Positions 26,863 to 36,090 of a stretch of DNA of 64,000 nucleotides are shown in pieces. Location of the stretch: contig CAZAXY010000001.1 of NCBI GenBank assembly GCA_964489125.1, forward strand, positions 38,556 to 102,555, written 5' to 3'. The DNA is from GYS-P2D sp964489125 (GTDB lineage Bacteria; Bacteroidota; Bacteroidia; Chitinophagales; Saprospiraceae). The notes under the pieces were generated by a model, which searched no databases, was not told the origin of the DNA, and saw only the letters and a program-made list of their open reading frames with translations. Each line of letters begins with the position of its first letter. Within the stretch, counting starts at the first letter, position 1. Position numbers and translations under genes: made by a program.

Positions 26863-27456
26863 ATGAAAAAGGCGATTGGTAAACTAATTCTATGGTTAGC
26901 TGGCTGGACAGTTGATGAACGGCTTCCAAAGGAAGCTACACGGGCAGTATGCCTGGCTGCCCCTCACACGACTAACTGGGATTTCTTCTTTGTCATTGTA
27001 GGTTTTTGGGTTTTGGGAGTACCTATGAAAGTTGCGATAAAAGACGACTGGACTAAGTTTCCATTTGGCTTACTAGTAAAACCTATGGGAGGTCTTGGAA
27101 TAAACCGAGCGCCAAAAAAAGACCGCGCTAGTGGGCCAAGCCAAGTAGATCAAATGGCAGCCTTCTTCTCTGAAATGGATCATATAGCACTAGTTATTGC
27201 TCCCGAGGGTACTCGTAGACGCACAACCAGGTGGAAATCAGGATTTTATCATCTTGCGATTCAAGCTAAGGTTCCTCTTGTCTTTGGTTATGTTGATTAC
27301 AAGCGCAAAGTCGCTGGTATCCATCATGAAGCATTATATCCAACAGGTGATCTTGATCAAGACATGATGACGATCTCAAAATTTTATAGCACGATAACAC
27401 CAAAAAATCCAGAACAATTCACTATTGATGAAAGATATGCCGATAAACTATCTTAA
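26863..27456 (+). CDS. PlsC-like 1-acyl-sn-glycerol-3-phosphate acyltransferase family protein
   Basis: The 197-aa protein has the acyltransferase signature HTTNWDF (HX4D, near residue 37) and the substrate motif PEGTRRRTTRWKSGF. It is short and lacks multiple membrane helices, matching the small PlsC-like branch common in Bacteroidota. It probably acylates a lysophospholipid or aminolipid at the inner membrane; the substrate is not known. The first 15 residues are hydrophobic and may be membrane-associated. Confidence 0.85.
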   Translation: MKKAIGKLILWLAGWTVDERLPKEATRAVCLAAPHTTNWDFFFVIVGFWVLGVPMKVAIKDDWTKFPFGLLVKPMGGLGINRAPKKDRASGPSQVDQMAAFFSEMDHIALVIAPEGTRRRTTRWKSGFYHLAIQAKVPLVFGYVDYKRKVAGIHHEALYPTGDLDQDMMTISKFYSTITPKNPEQFTIDERYADKLS

Positions 27457-27500
27457 ATTTTTATGGTAGAGTGATACCTTTCGCATATTAAGACCACTAA

Positions 27501-29435
27501 GTGTATAGATTACATTCACTTCTTTGCATATTGCTAGTTTGGAGCTCCGTTCCAGCACAGAATTTCTGTGATTTCCCTCAAAATGAACCACTAAGCAGAC
27601 GCTTGGCAAACTATGCAATGGATGTAGTCCTTGATCATAAGAAAAAGTTGGTCACCGCTACACAATCTGTAGAATGGATCAACAATAGTCCTGACACCGT
27701 CAGTCATGTGGAGATGTACATGTATCTCAATGCATTCAAAGATTATAATAGCAGCTATCTACGCAATACTGACGCGAATGTAATGGGGCAAGATATATCT
27801 GATAAACCTGAAGAAGAATGGGGTTATATCACTCTTAACTCCATAAGAATAGCTGGCTCTACTCAAGAGCTCAACAGGAGATATATTCAGAAATTAGATG
27901 GCAATGAGTTAGATGAATCTGTACTTAGAATAGATCTGGATAACGCAGTGCTCCCTGGAGATACCTTAATACTCTACACTCAGTTCGTATCTAAATTGCC
28001 TCGTACAATAGCCCGAGTAGGATATGCCGAGAATGACTTTCACTTTTTTGTGCATTGGTACCCTAAGTTAGGGGTATATGAGCCTAATAAAGCGGGCATA
28101 TGGGATTGGAATTGTCATCAGTTTCTACAGCGCATGGAGTTCTATGGTGAGTTTGGCACATATGATATGAGCATCACGACAGATCAGAAGATGCAGGTAG
28201 GAGGCACTGGTTGTAGAGTGGATCAAATAGATAATGGCGATGGCACTGTAACGCATATATTCCGTGCAGAAGATGTTATCGACTTTGCCTGGGTAGCCTA
28301 TCCCGATTTTGAATTATATACCGACAATTGGAATGGCATAGATATAGAACTGTTATATCCGAGTCATCACAAAATGCTCGTGCCTCGCATCATAGGTGCG
28401 GTTAAGAATAGCTTTGAGTTCATGCATAACCATGTGGGGGCATATCCCTATCCAAAAATCACCGTAATGGACCCTCCAGCATTAGGGATGAGATCAGGAT
28501 TTATGGAATATCCAACGTTCATTACAGGCGGCTCACTTTATGGATTTCCCGATGCGGTAAGATCACTGGAATCCCTAATTGTTCACGAGTTCTGTCATCA
28601 ATATTTTATGGCTGTGGTAGCAAGTAATGAGAAAGAAGCGCCGTGGCTTGATGAAGGCTTTGTGACCTTCTTTGAAGACAATGTTATGGAAGCCTATTAC
28701 GGCAATGGTGATGATTCATTAGTTAATCTCCTTGGCTATAAGATGTCTAACATCGACAAGTCCCGAAATGAGTATGTCAGCATGAGAGATAGAAGGAGCA
28801 GCGTCATCACTGAAAAGTCTTGGAAGATAAAAGGTGATTATAAAGGATTGATCTATGCGAAAACATCCTTGATCCTCAGATCCATTAAAAATGTCATGGG
28901 CGATGAGTTGTTCTATGATTTGATGAGGACTTATTATGAAAAGCAAAAATTTACGCATCCACGTAAATCACATTTTGTTGATTTAGTCAAACAGGCTGCT
29001 CAACAGCATTTAGATGGGGTCTCCCGAGCTCAAGTACTTGCATTATTAGATGTGGGTTTAGATCAGCCAGATGTATGTGATTTTGCGGTGACAGCTTTGG
29101 AGTCAGTTCAGCGTGGTAAGAGCTATTTTCATTCAATAACAGTTGAGCAACTGCAGGATTTTGTCGTTCCTGTTGAGCTTGTGCTAATTTATGCTGATGG
29201 TACAGATGAAGCTATCATCTGGCAGGCATCTGAACATCATAAAGTGATTGAGGTGGAATCTACATCACCGATAGAGTCAGTGATTATCGATCCAGAACAA
29301 AAACTGCTTATCGATATCAATCTCAACAATAATAGCTACATGGTTAAGTCTAATCCCATGACTGTAAGCAAGTATTTCAGCAGGGCTTTATACTGGACCC
29401 AAAACATGGTACAATCGATTACAGCCTTGATGTGA
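27501..29435 (+). CDS. Secreted M1-family zinc aminopeptidase-like protein
   Basis: The 644-aa protein has a signal peptide (cleavage likely after VPAQ), which supports the GTG at 27501 as the start. The gluzincin active site is HEFCHQYF (His362, Glu363, His366) with the third ligand Glu385 in WLDEGF. GMRSGFMEYPTFIT is the substrate-binding loop in place of GAMEN of typical M1 enzymes. A C-terminal beta-rich segment follows. It probably trims peptides in the periplasm or outside. It overlaps the next gene by GTGA and heads a three-gene run. Confidence 0.88.
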   Translation: MYRLHSLLCILLVWSSVPAQNFCDFPQNEPLSRRLANYAMDVVLDHKKKLVTATQSVEWINNSPDTVSHVEMYMYLNAFKDYNSSYLRNTDANVMGQDISDKPEEEWGYITLNSIRIAGSTQELNRRYIQKLDGNELDESVLRIDLDNAVLPGDTLILYTQFVSKLPRTIARVGYAENDFHFFVHWYPKLGVYEPNKAGIWDWNCHQFLQRMEFYGEFGTYDMSITTDQKMQVGGTGCRVDQIDNGDGTVTHIFRAEDVIDFAWVAYPDFELYTDNWNGIDIELLYPSHHKMLVPRIIGAVKNSFEFMHNHVGAYPYPKITVMDPPALGMRSGFMEYPTFITGGSLYGFPDAVRSLESLIVHEFCHQYFMAVVASNEKEAPWLDEGFVTFFEDNVMEAYYGNGDDSLVNLLGYKMSNIDKSRNEYVSMRDRRSSVITEKSWKIKGDYKGLIYAKTSLILRSIKNVMGDELFYDLMRTYYEKQKFTHPRKSHFVDLVKQAAQQHLDGVSRAQVLALLDVGLDQPDVCDFAVTALESVQRGKSYFHSITVEQLQDFVVPVELVLIYADGTDEAIIWQASEHHKVIEVESTSPIESVIIDPEQKLLIDINLNNNSYMVKSNPMTVSKYFSRALYWTQNMVQSITALM

Positions 29436-30292
29436 GTAATATTGATGCAGTTATATCGTCATTTAGGGAGTCTCTAAAACTCAAGAAAGTAATTGGGCTT
29501 GTTTATGCTACCCAATTGGTACTTGCAATAGCAGTAGCTATAGCAGCCGGTAATTTCATCAATCAACTAGCCCATACAGCATCCATCCATGAGCTATTGT
29601 TAGACTTTAATTATCAGATCATTGAGGATTTAAAAGTAGCAGCACAATCGAACTGGGCGATGATAGCTAAAGTCACCTTTGTAGTTGCGATACTTTACCT
29701 GGTGATTTCCCTGTTTCTACACAGTGGATTGTTATATTGTATCTATCATCGTCGGTATGCTATAAAAGATTTTGTAATTGGTGTCAAGAGCTATTATCGG
29801 CGATTCTTTTTAGTTGCAGTGTTCTTTCTGACCCTGAGCATACTGTGGACGATATTGATCTGGTTTCCATATCTGTCCAAGCTCTTTTATATGATAGAAT
29901 ATTGGGTAGCAGAGTATATGATCGTCTGGCTGATACCGATACTGGGTATTATCTACTTCATAGGAATAGCGTTTTTCTTTGCGTGGTCGGTACAGACTCG
30001 ATACTTTATGATCTATCAGAGCCATTGGAGTTTTTCAGTATTTAGACAAGGGTTTAGACAGGTACGGGCGCAATTAAAGTCACATTATATACAGTTATTT
30101 CTATATGCTGCATTGCTTATGTTGATTTATGGGGTGTCTATATTGTTAGATCAACGTATTGGTGTGTCGTCCGCATTATTAGTCTTTTTATTTTTCATCA
30201 TTCAGCAATCCATAGTGCTAATCAAACTGTGGCATAAAGTGTCCGTATATATATCACTCAGAAACTTGCAACGAATTAGAAGGGATGGATAG
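29432..30292 (+). CDS. Multi-pass membrane protein of unknown function
   Basis: I do not recognise the family. The 286-aa product shows about six hydrophobic segments, with a soluble N-terminal stretch of about 20 residues. It starts at GTG (29432), overlapping the peptidase stop; no alternative ATG precedes the first membrane segment. Its stop lies 8 bases inside the following MBL gene, so the three are almost certainly one transcript. It could anchor or support the exported peptidase, but that is speculation. Confidence 0.75.
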   Translation: MSNIDAVISSFRESLKLKKVIGLVYATQLVLAIAVAIAAGNFINQLAHTASIHELLLDFNYQIIEDLKVAAQSNWAMIAKVTFVVAILYLVISLFLHSGLLYCIYHRRYAIKDFVIGVKSYYRRFFLVAVFFLTLSILWTILIWFPYLSKLFYMIEYWVAEYMIVWLIPILGIIYFIGIAFFFAWSVQTRYFMIYQSHWSFSVFRQGFRQVRAQLKSHYIQLFLYAALLMLIYGVSILLDQRIGVSSALLVFLFFIIQQSIVLIKLWHKVSVYISLRNLQRIRRDG

Positions 30293-31259
30293 CAAAATTA
30301 CACGTATCGAGTTGCCAGAGGAATTTGGAATGGGCACAGTTAATAGTTATTTGATTCAAGGCACACGAACAGCCTTGGTTGATTGTGGCGAAGATACAGA
30401 TGCCTCGTTTGAAGCCTTAATTGATGGGCTTGCGGCCCAAAATATCAAAATCGAAGATATTGACGATCTCTTTATCACCCATGCACACGTGGATCACATA
30501 GGCATGGCTAATCGCGTATCCAAGGCTGCTGATTGCCCCGTATGGATATCTGATTTAGTGGAACCCTGGGCAATCAATCTGGAGTATAACTGGACAACGA
30601 GGGCGGACATCATGATTAATACGATGGGCGAATATCTTCCAAAGGATTTGAGTCAAGGGGTTATGGGCATGTTTAAGGACATGAGTAACAAAATTCTCCA
30701 ACAGTGGAAAAATATCGACGCTGACCGCATAAAAATCTTTAATCATCAAGAAGGAGAGCTAAACATCGGAGGAGACGCTTGGGAGATTCTCTATGCACCG
30801 GGACATAGTAGTACACAGTCTTGTTTTTATCATAGAATCACTAAAAGGCTCTTATCAGCTGATATGCTGCTCAATATTACTCCTACTCCAGTGATGGAAC
30901 CGTTAATTGACAATCCAAAGGTAAGAGAACGGGGTATCCTAACTCTTCTCAAATCTTATGAATATTTTAGAGGAATGGATATCTCCACTGTGTATCCTGG
31001 TCATTACGAAGAGTTTGATGATCCGAAGATCAAAATCGACCGACAAGTAAAGCGTATTCATGCTCGTAAGGAAGAATGCTTCGATCTGATAGCCGGAGGA
31101 ACAGATAATCTCTTAGAGATTTTTCAAGCCCTCTATAAGGGTCGCTGGCACATGCCGGCATTCAATATGACCATATCCTATATTGATTTACTCCTTGATG
31201 AAGAGAGGATACTAGAAACTCAGATACCAGAAGGCATTAAACGATTCAGAACGAAATAA
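30285..31259 (+). CDS. MBL-fold metallohydrolase
   Basis: The 324-aa protein has the metallo-beta-lactamase metal motif THAHVDHIG (His66, His68, Asp70, His71), further ligands in APGHSSTQS and LLSADMLL, and YPGHYEEF. A C-terminal helical extension of about 70 residues follows, as in the lactonase/hydrolase branch similar to LACTB2. The substrate is unknown. It overlaps the membrane-protein gene by 8 bases. Confidence 0.88.
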   Translation: MDSKITRIELPEEFGMGTVNSYLIQGTRTALVDCGEDTDASFEALIDGLAAQNIKIEDIDDLFITHAHVDHIGMANRVSKAADCPVWISDLVEPWAINLEYNWTTRADIMINTMGEYLPKDLSQGVMGMFKDMSNKILQQWKNIDADRIKIFNHQEGELNIGGDAWEILYAPGHSSTQSCFYHRITKRLLSADMLLNITPTPVMEPLIDNPKVRERGILTLLKSYEYFRGMDISTVYPGHYEEFDDPKIKIDRQVKRIHARKEECFDLIAGGTDNLLEIFQALYKGRWHMPAFNMTISYIDLLLDEERILETQIPEGIKRFRTK

Positions 31260-31273
31260 AGAAAGCTCGATAA

Positions 31274-32059
31274 TCAACGATCACTTCTGCCTGACTTATC
31301 AAATATTGTGGCACTGGCCTGTTGTGCTCCAGTCATAACAATATCGTGAATGGCCACATGCTTTGGTTGCGATGCGATGAAATAGATGGATTTAGCAACA
31401 TCCTTAGACGTGAGTGGATTGTAGTCCTCATAGATCTTCGCCTTCTGTTTGTCTCCTTTATATCGCACCAGGGAGAACTCAGTTTCTTCTACCGCTCCAG
31501 GAGAAACCTGACTAACTCTCACCCCTTTAGATACAAGATCAATCCGCATCGCTTTAGTAATAGCGTCTACGGCGTGTTTTGTGGCGCAATACACATTGCC
31601 AGTAGGGTAGACCTCGTGACCTGCTGTGCTGCATACATTGATTATATGTCCACAACCTCGCTGTACCATGTTAGGTGATAGTATCCGAGACATATATAGT
31701 AAGCCCTTGACATTGGTATCAATCATGATCTCCCAGTCATCGAGGGAAGCTCTATCAAATTCATCTGCTCCAAGTGCTAAGCCAGCGTTATTAATCAGTA
31801 TATCTACCTCTTTCCATTTTCCAGTTAGCGATCCGAGTGCTTGCTTGACTTGTTCGCGATCTTGAACATCGTAGATGAGTATTTTGACTTCTATGGCATA
31901 CTTTTGCTCAAGTTTGGATTTGATCTCCTTTAAGCGATTAGTGCGCCGACCAGTCAGAATCAGGTTATATCCATGCTTTGCAAAAACATAAGCAGTTGCC
32001 ATACCGATACCTGCCGTTGCTCCAGTAATTAGAACTGTTTTTTGTGGTTGTGTACTCAT
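31274..32059 (-). CDS. SDR-family NAD(P)-dependent oxidoreductase (YdfG-like)
   Basis: The 261-aa protein has the nucleotide motif TGATAGIGMA, NNAG and the catalytic Tyr-Lys in VYCATKHAVDAI, with Ser in NVCSTAG. RRTNRLKE after the second strand suggests NADP(H) preference. The overall pattern is that of YdfG-type 3-hydroxy acid/serine dehydrogenases. It overlaps the preceding TlpA-like gene by one base, so the two are co-transcribed. Confidence 0.88.
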   Translation of the reverse strand: MSTQPQKTVLITGATAGIGMATAYVFAKHGYNLILTGRRTNRLKEIKSKLEQKYAIEVKILIYDVQDREQVKQALGSLTGKWKEVDILINNAGLALGADEFDRASLDDWEIMIDTNVKGLLYMSRILSPNMVQRGCGHIINVCSTAGHEVYPTGNVYCATKHAVDAITKAMRIDLVSKGVRVSQVSPGAVEETEFSLVRYKGDKQKAKIYEDYNPLTSKDVAKSIYFIASQPKHVAIHDIVMTGAQQASATIFDKSGRSDR

Positions 32060-33303
32060 TATAACTGAATTAAGTTTTTCACATCTCGATCGAAGTCATC
32101 TACAAACTTGGCATATTCAGATGTCGCTGGCCCAGCAAATCCCGTATGGATCTTTGTGATCACATTATCTTTATCAACGAATATCAAGGTAGGATATGAA
32201 ATAACCCTATCTAAAAATCCTAACTTAGCGGTTGCTTCGGACTTGGCTGCATATCCTCCATATACTATATCGTATGGAATCTTCAGGCGCTTCTTATACT
32301 GTGATAATATTTCCATGGCTTTCTCTTCATCACGATATCGTTCAAATGCAATGGCAATGATAGGTATATCCATATCTGGGTTCTTTTGTTTATAGTCCAA
32401 TAGAAACTTAGACTCATCAAGGCAATTGGGACACCAAGTCCCCATAATCTTGATCAACTTTGGTTTGCCCTCATATCTAGGATCATCCAGAGATATCATG
32501 CTTCCATCAGTTGCAGGTAGATTAAAATTAATCGGTTGAGCTGCATCAATTGCTTTACTTAGCTCATAAGGATTGGCGAGAGTAGCCTCTTCATCCCTAG
32601 TTGCTATCCAATTTGTCTGATAGTGTGAACCTGAGTAAAACTTTCCAATCATAGATTTACTTTCAGTTATATCAGCCGTAAAAAGAAACGCATGTGACCC
32701 ATCAAAACACGACAGCATAAATTGATCTCCTTGTACTTCTCCATCAAGAAATCTATAATCACCTGTCTCCGTGAGAAAGGTCCCAGTGACGTTGTTGCGA
32801 TCTGCCTCAAACTCGCCAATAGCTGGATACTGATCTTCTGTCTCTACTTCAAATGTCGTTTTCCACTTGCCTGTAACATCCATTACAGGAGCTTTGGTAG
32901 TTTGTGTGAAGCGATGTTTCTGCCCATAGTGTGCAACGAATGGAACCCTATAATTTTCTTTATAATTGACAGACCAGTATCCTTCAATAACATTCTCCTT
33001 GTAGATTCCTCGGATATAACTATCCATAAGAGGAAAATCTATTCTGATTGTATCAAGTAGTTTCTTGTTCTTGCCAAAAGCCACATCAGGTACCTCTATC
33101 CGCTCGTCTCCGTTGATCAATTCAATGGCAATTTCATCCGATTCATCATACTTTACCTCAAAGTTGAATGGAAGCTTCACTCCTTCATCGAGTTCGAGTT
33201 CAGCTCGCCACGCACCTGGTGGAATCTGCGAAAATGGCTCTGCAATCTCAATACAAGAGCCCAATAGTAGTAGACAGAATAGGATTATAATGGTTGTACG
33301 CAT
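32059..33303 (-). CDS. TlpA-like thioredoxin-fold lipoprotein
   Basis: The 414-aa protein begins with an SPII signal (LLLLGSC, lipid Cys17). The N-terminal 240 residues are beta-rich and unfamiliar; the C-terminal domain is TlpA/ResA-like with Cys291-Cys294 in TWCPNCLDE. Such proteins act as periplasmic thiol-disulfide reductases, for example in cytochrome c maturation. It lies 3 bases after the 175-aa gene upstream. Confidence 0.88.
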   Translation of the reverse strand: MRTTIIILFCLLLLGSCIEIAEPFSQIPPGAWRAELELDEGVKLPFNFEVKYDESDEIAIELINGDERIEVPDVAFGKNKKLLDTIRIDFPLMDSYIRGIYKENVIEGYWSVNYKENYRVPFVAHYGQKHRFTQTTKAPVMDVTGKWKTTFEVETEDQYPAIGEFEADRNNVTGTFLTETGDYRFLDGEVQGDQFMLSCFDGSHAFLFTADITESKSMIGKFYSGSHYQTNWIATRDEEATLANPYELSKAIDAAQPINFNLPATDGSMISLDDPRYEGKPKLIKIMGTWCPNCLDESKFLLDYKQKNPDMDIPIIAIAFERYRDEEKAMEILSQYKKRLKIPYDIVYGGYAAKSEATAKLGFLDRVISYPTLIFVDKDNVITKIHTGFAGPATSEYAKFVDDFDRDVKNLIQL

Positions 33304-33306
33304 GCC

Positions 33307-33834
33307 TTATGTTTTTTCTCCAATAAAATTATCTTCCTTAAGCTTAAACAATACATTAAATGTTGTCAAACTACCATAGATCCTAGTGATATACTGTTGT
33401 AGATTTACTTTCTCTTCGTCGGTAAGTTTACTGCTATTAATACGTTGTTCCATTACTCTCAGACGATCTCTTACCATCACAATTTTATGAAAGAACGTAT
33501 CGATGGGAAGCTCCTTAGGCTTAAGGTCATCCTCACCTGGTTTCAGGATTAGAGTTCCCCCGATCCACTTATCTCCGAGTTCAACTGTTCTGTTTACGTC
33601 TCCCCATTCTGAGAGAATCTTTATTAGTGATTTCTCCAGGTTATTATAGGTCAATTCAGCTTCGCCGTCAACAGATTCTATGACCTCCCAACTGCTATAT
33701 TCTTTACCAAGGCTCTTGATGCCATACTTAACGAAGCATACTTTATATGACGTCGTTGACAGTCCAATAATTACTCCATCATCGTAAGCCGGATGCTTGA
33801 CCCTTGATCCAATCCCTAATAATTTACCGTCCAT
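33307..33834 (-). CDS. Hypothetical protein with N-terminal SH3/Tudor-like segment
   Basis: I do not recognise a named family. The 175-aa product starts with a short beta-rich segment (IGSRVKHPAYDDGVIIGL, about residues 7-24) that resembles small Tudor- or CarD-like RNA/DNA-binding domains, followed by a mostly helical region. It is first in a three-gene minus-strand run with the TlpA-like and SDR genes. The function is unknown. Confidence 0.7.
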   Translation of the reverse strand: MDGKLLGIGSRVKHPAYDDGVIIGLSTTSYKVCFVKYGIKSLGKEYSSWEVIESVDGEAELTYNNLEKSLIKILSEWGDVNRTVELGDKWIGGTLILKPGEDDLKPKELPIDTFFHKIVMVRDRLRVMEQRINSSKLTDEEKVNLQQYITRIYGSLTTFNVLFKLKEDNFIGEKT

Positions 33835-33846
33835 AGTTGTGTTATA

Positions 33847-35151
33847 TTATTTTTTATAGTGATCATCCCAATTTTTGGCATTAGGATCACCTAATTTACC
33901 TAATGACTTTCCTACTAACATAGATACCGTAGCATCACCAGTGATATTAGCGACAGTTCGACACATATCTAGAGGCCGATCTACGGCAAATATTAAGGCA
34001 AGTCCAGCCTCTGGGATACCCGCTTGACCGAGTATTATAACTAACATTACCAAGCCTCCGCTGGGCACTGCTGCAGAACCTATTGACGCAAGTGAAGCAG
34101 TAGCTACAATACCCAGTTGAGCACCTAAACTCAGGTCAATACCGTAGGCTTGAGCAATGAACACTGCTGCAATTGCCTGATAGAGACTGGTGCCATCCAT
34201 GTTAATCGTTGCGCCTATGGGCAGAACAAAACTGGACACCTCTTTGTCAACGCCTAAGTGCTCTTCAACTCGTTCCATAGTTACGGGGAGGGTAGCAGCA
34301 CTACTACTCGTCGAAAAGGCAAGAAGCTGGGCAGGGCTTATTCCTTTAAAGAAGGATACGATAGATCGCCCAGTAAATGTGCGCACCAAGAATGGATAAA
34401 AGATGAAGACCAATATTGATAGCCCTAACAATACGGTAAATGAGTATCCGATCAATGCTTTGAAGATATCTGCACTCGGCGATTCTGCTACGATGGTTGC
34501 CATCAATGCAAATACTCCTGCAGGAGCAGCAAGCATTATCAAATCGATCATCTTCAGAATCACTTCATTAAGGGCATCAAAGAAATCCTTGACTGGTTTG
34601 GCTTTTTTGGGTTCAATCAGTATCAATCCAATGCTAAAAAAGATTACAAAGAAAATCACTTGCAACATACTGCCATTATCGGTCAGCGCATGAAACAAAT
34701 TGCTCGGCACTAAATCGACTAATGCCTGCAGGGGCCCACTATTCTGTTGATCCGAAGCCATAGCGATCTTTCCTCCAGCAGCATCTGTATAACTTTCTAA
34801 TAGAGATTGTCTTGTTTCCTCTTTGATTAATCCGCCAGGCTTAACAACGTTTACTATGATAAGCCCTGTCGTTACTGCAAAAAAAGTGGTTAACAAGTAT
34901 ATGGCAATGGTACGCCCACCCATCAAGGATAACTTAGAGATATCTTGTAGATCTGTAATCCCTTTGACTAGTGAGGCTACAATGAGTGGTACGGCTATAA
35001 GCTTCAGGGTATTTATGAAGATTGTGCCAAATGGTTTGACCCAATTAACAATGAATTTACTGCCGCCTCCGATCTGTACTGCGAGATATCCGACAATAAC
35101 ACCGAGTACCATGCCCAATATGATTTTCCAGTGTAGCGCTAACTTTCCCAT
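33847..35151 (-). CDS. Dicarboxylate/amino acid:cation symporter (DAACS family)
   Basis: The 434-aa protein has about eight membrane segments plus the re-entrant loops. Recognisable blocks are FSTSSSAATLPVTMER (serine-rich HP1 motif), NMDGTSLYQA and AVDRPLDMCRT, the hallmarks of GltP/DctA transporters. It should import glutamate, aspartate or C4-dicarboxylates with sodium or protons. It lies 12 bases upstream of the gene at 33307-33834. Confidence 0.93.
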   Translation of the reverse strand: MGKLALHWKIILGMVLGVIVGYLAVQIGGGSKFIVNWVKPFGTIFINTLKLIAVPLIVASLVKGITDLQDISKLSLMGGRTIAIYLLTTFFAVTTGLIIVNVVKPGGLIKEETRQSLLESYTDAAGGKIAMASDQQNSGPLQALVDLVPSNLFHALTDNGSMLQVIFFVIFFSIGLILIEPKKAKPVKDFFDALNEVILKMIDLIMLAAPAGVFALMATIVAESPSADIFKALIGYSFTVLLGLSILVFIFYPFLVRTFTGRSIVSFFKGISPAQLLAFSTSSSAATLPVTMERVEEHLGVDKEVSSFVLPIGATINMDGTSLYQAIAAVFIAQAYGIDLSLGAQLGIVATASLASIGSAAVPSGGLVMLVIILGQAGIPEAGLALIFAVDRPLDMCRTVANITGDATVSMLVGKSLGKLGDPNAKNWDDHYKK

Positions 35152-35187
35152 CCTTAATGATTTTGATTAAGTAGGAGCGAAAGATAA

Positions 35188-35886
35188 TTAACTTTTGACA
35201 GCCTTAGTCATTTCTCTTTTACCAGGCGGACCTGGAAGACCAATCACTTCAAAACCTACCTCCTTAAGTGCTCTTTTAAAGCTCCCTTTTGCACAGTAGG
35301 TTATTACGAAACCCTCTTTTCTAAGTGCTTTATAGCAATTTGTCATCATATCCACATTCCATAGATATTGCTGTGAGCTTGGCGCAAATGCATCGTAGTA
35401 TATTACATCGTAAACGTCATCGGGGTGATAATCCTCAAACTTGGTATACGCTTTATAGTACTTAAAGTGATCACCTAATTGATTCCAAGTATCCCATGTT
35501 GAACCGTGGATCTGATTGAATAAACGGATTTCTTCATCAGTTTGAGCATAATTTAGCTGATCCAATAGTTCTGCTTGCACGGGATGAAGCTCTAACGACT
35601 TGTACTTAATTAAACGATTATCGGAATGAATAGCTGTCAGGAATAAATTGAGTCCTGTACCGAGGCCATATTCCAATATATGCAATGGATCTCCACTATG
35701 CTCTCTTAGCCCATAGTTGATAAAGATATGCATAGACTCCTGAATAGCACCGTGGGTGCTATGATAATGAGCCTGATACAAGTCAGAATACAGCGTCGAA
35801 CTACCATCGTCAGACAGATGATGGCTAATATGATTAGAGCTCTGCTTTTTAGAATCCAAAAAAGCTAAAGATCGGCTGAAGATCAA
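35188..35886 (-). CDS. mnmD: tRNA 5-methylaminomethyl-2-thiouridine methyltransferase
   Basis: The SAM-dependent methyltransferase matches the MnmD half of MnmC: HYHSTHGAIQES, LEYGLGTGLNLFLT and IYYDAFAPSSQQYLW. It completes mnm5s2U34 in tRNA. No ATG precedes the homology. The longest frame starts at TTG 35886, but a second TTG at 35859 overlaps the stop region of a small upstream lipoprotein gene and would give a 223-aa protein, the more usual length. The start is therefore uncertain. Confidence 0.85.
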   Translation of the reverse strand: MIFSRSLAFLDSKKQSSNHISHHLSDDGSSTLYSDLYQAHYHSTHGAIQESMHIFINYGLREHSGDPLHILEYGLGTGLNLFLTAIHSDNRLIKYKSLELHPVQAELLDQLNYAQTDEEIRLFNQIHGSTWDTWNQLGDHFKYYKAYTKFEDYHPDDVYDVIYYDAFAPSSQQYLWNVDMMTNCYKALRKEGFVITYCAKGSFKRALKEVGFEVIGLPGPPGKREMTKAVKS

Positions 35887-35986
35887 AACTTGATGGACAT
35901 CCCGTCCCTCGATTACACGAACTCAACGTTACTATTGCTATTGCTGCGAATGCTAATTGTACAATTTGCTTTCTATTCTTTTTCAT
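35849..35986 (-). CDS. Small 45-aa lipoprotein overlapping mnmD
   Basis: The reading frame from ATG 35986 encodes MKKNRKQIVQLAFAAIAIV followed by TLSSCNRGTGCPSS and a short aromatic tail, then TAA at 35849. It shows a charged n-region, a hydrophobic core and a lipobox LSSC (lipid Cys24). The mature part would be only 22 residues. It overlaps the 5' end of mnmD in another frame, so the two may be coupled. Function unknown. Confidence 0.6.
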   Translation of the reverse strand: MKKNRKQIVQLAFAAIAIVTLSSCNRGTGCPSSFDLQPIFSFFGF

Positions 35987-36049
35987 TTGGGTATAATTTG
36001 ACGGATATAGAACGACAAAAAAGTATTTATGTTTTATAAACTTGCATTA

Positions 36050-36057
36050 CAAAGGTA
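36050..36057 (-). promoter_or_regulatory. Candidate -7 box for the lipoprotein-mnmD unit
   Basis: TACCTTTG on the minus strand matches TAnnTTTG exactly, 63 bases before the lipoprotein ATG. No -33 TTG is seen at the usual distance. Confidence 0.35.
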
Positions 36058-36090
36058 TTACAAATTATAGTAATACGTTTGTACATAATT

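Noticed and set aside
36079..36090. TTG start of mpl
   Set aside because: The ATG four codons later begins the usual Mur-ligase N-terminus directly.
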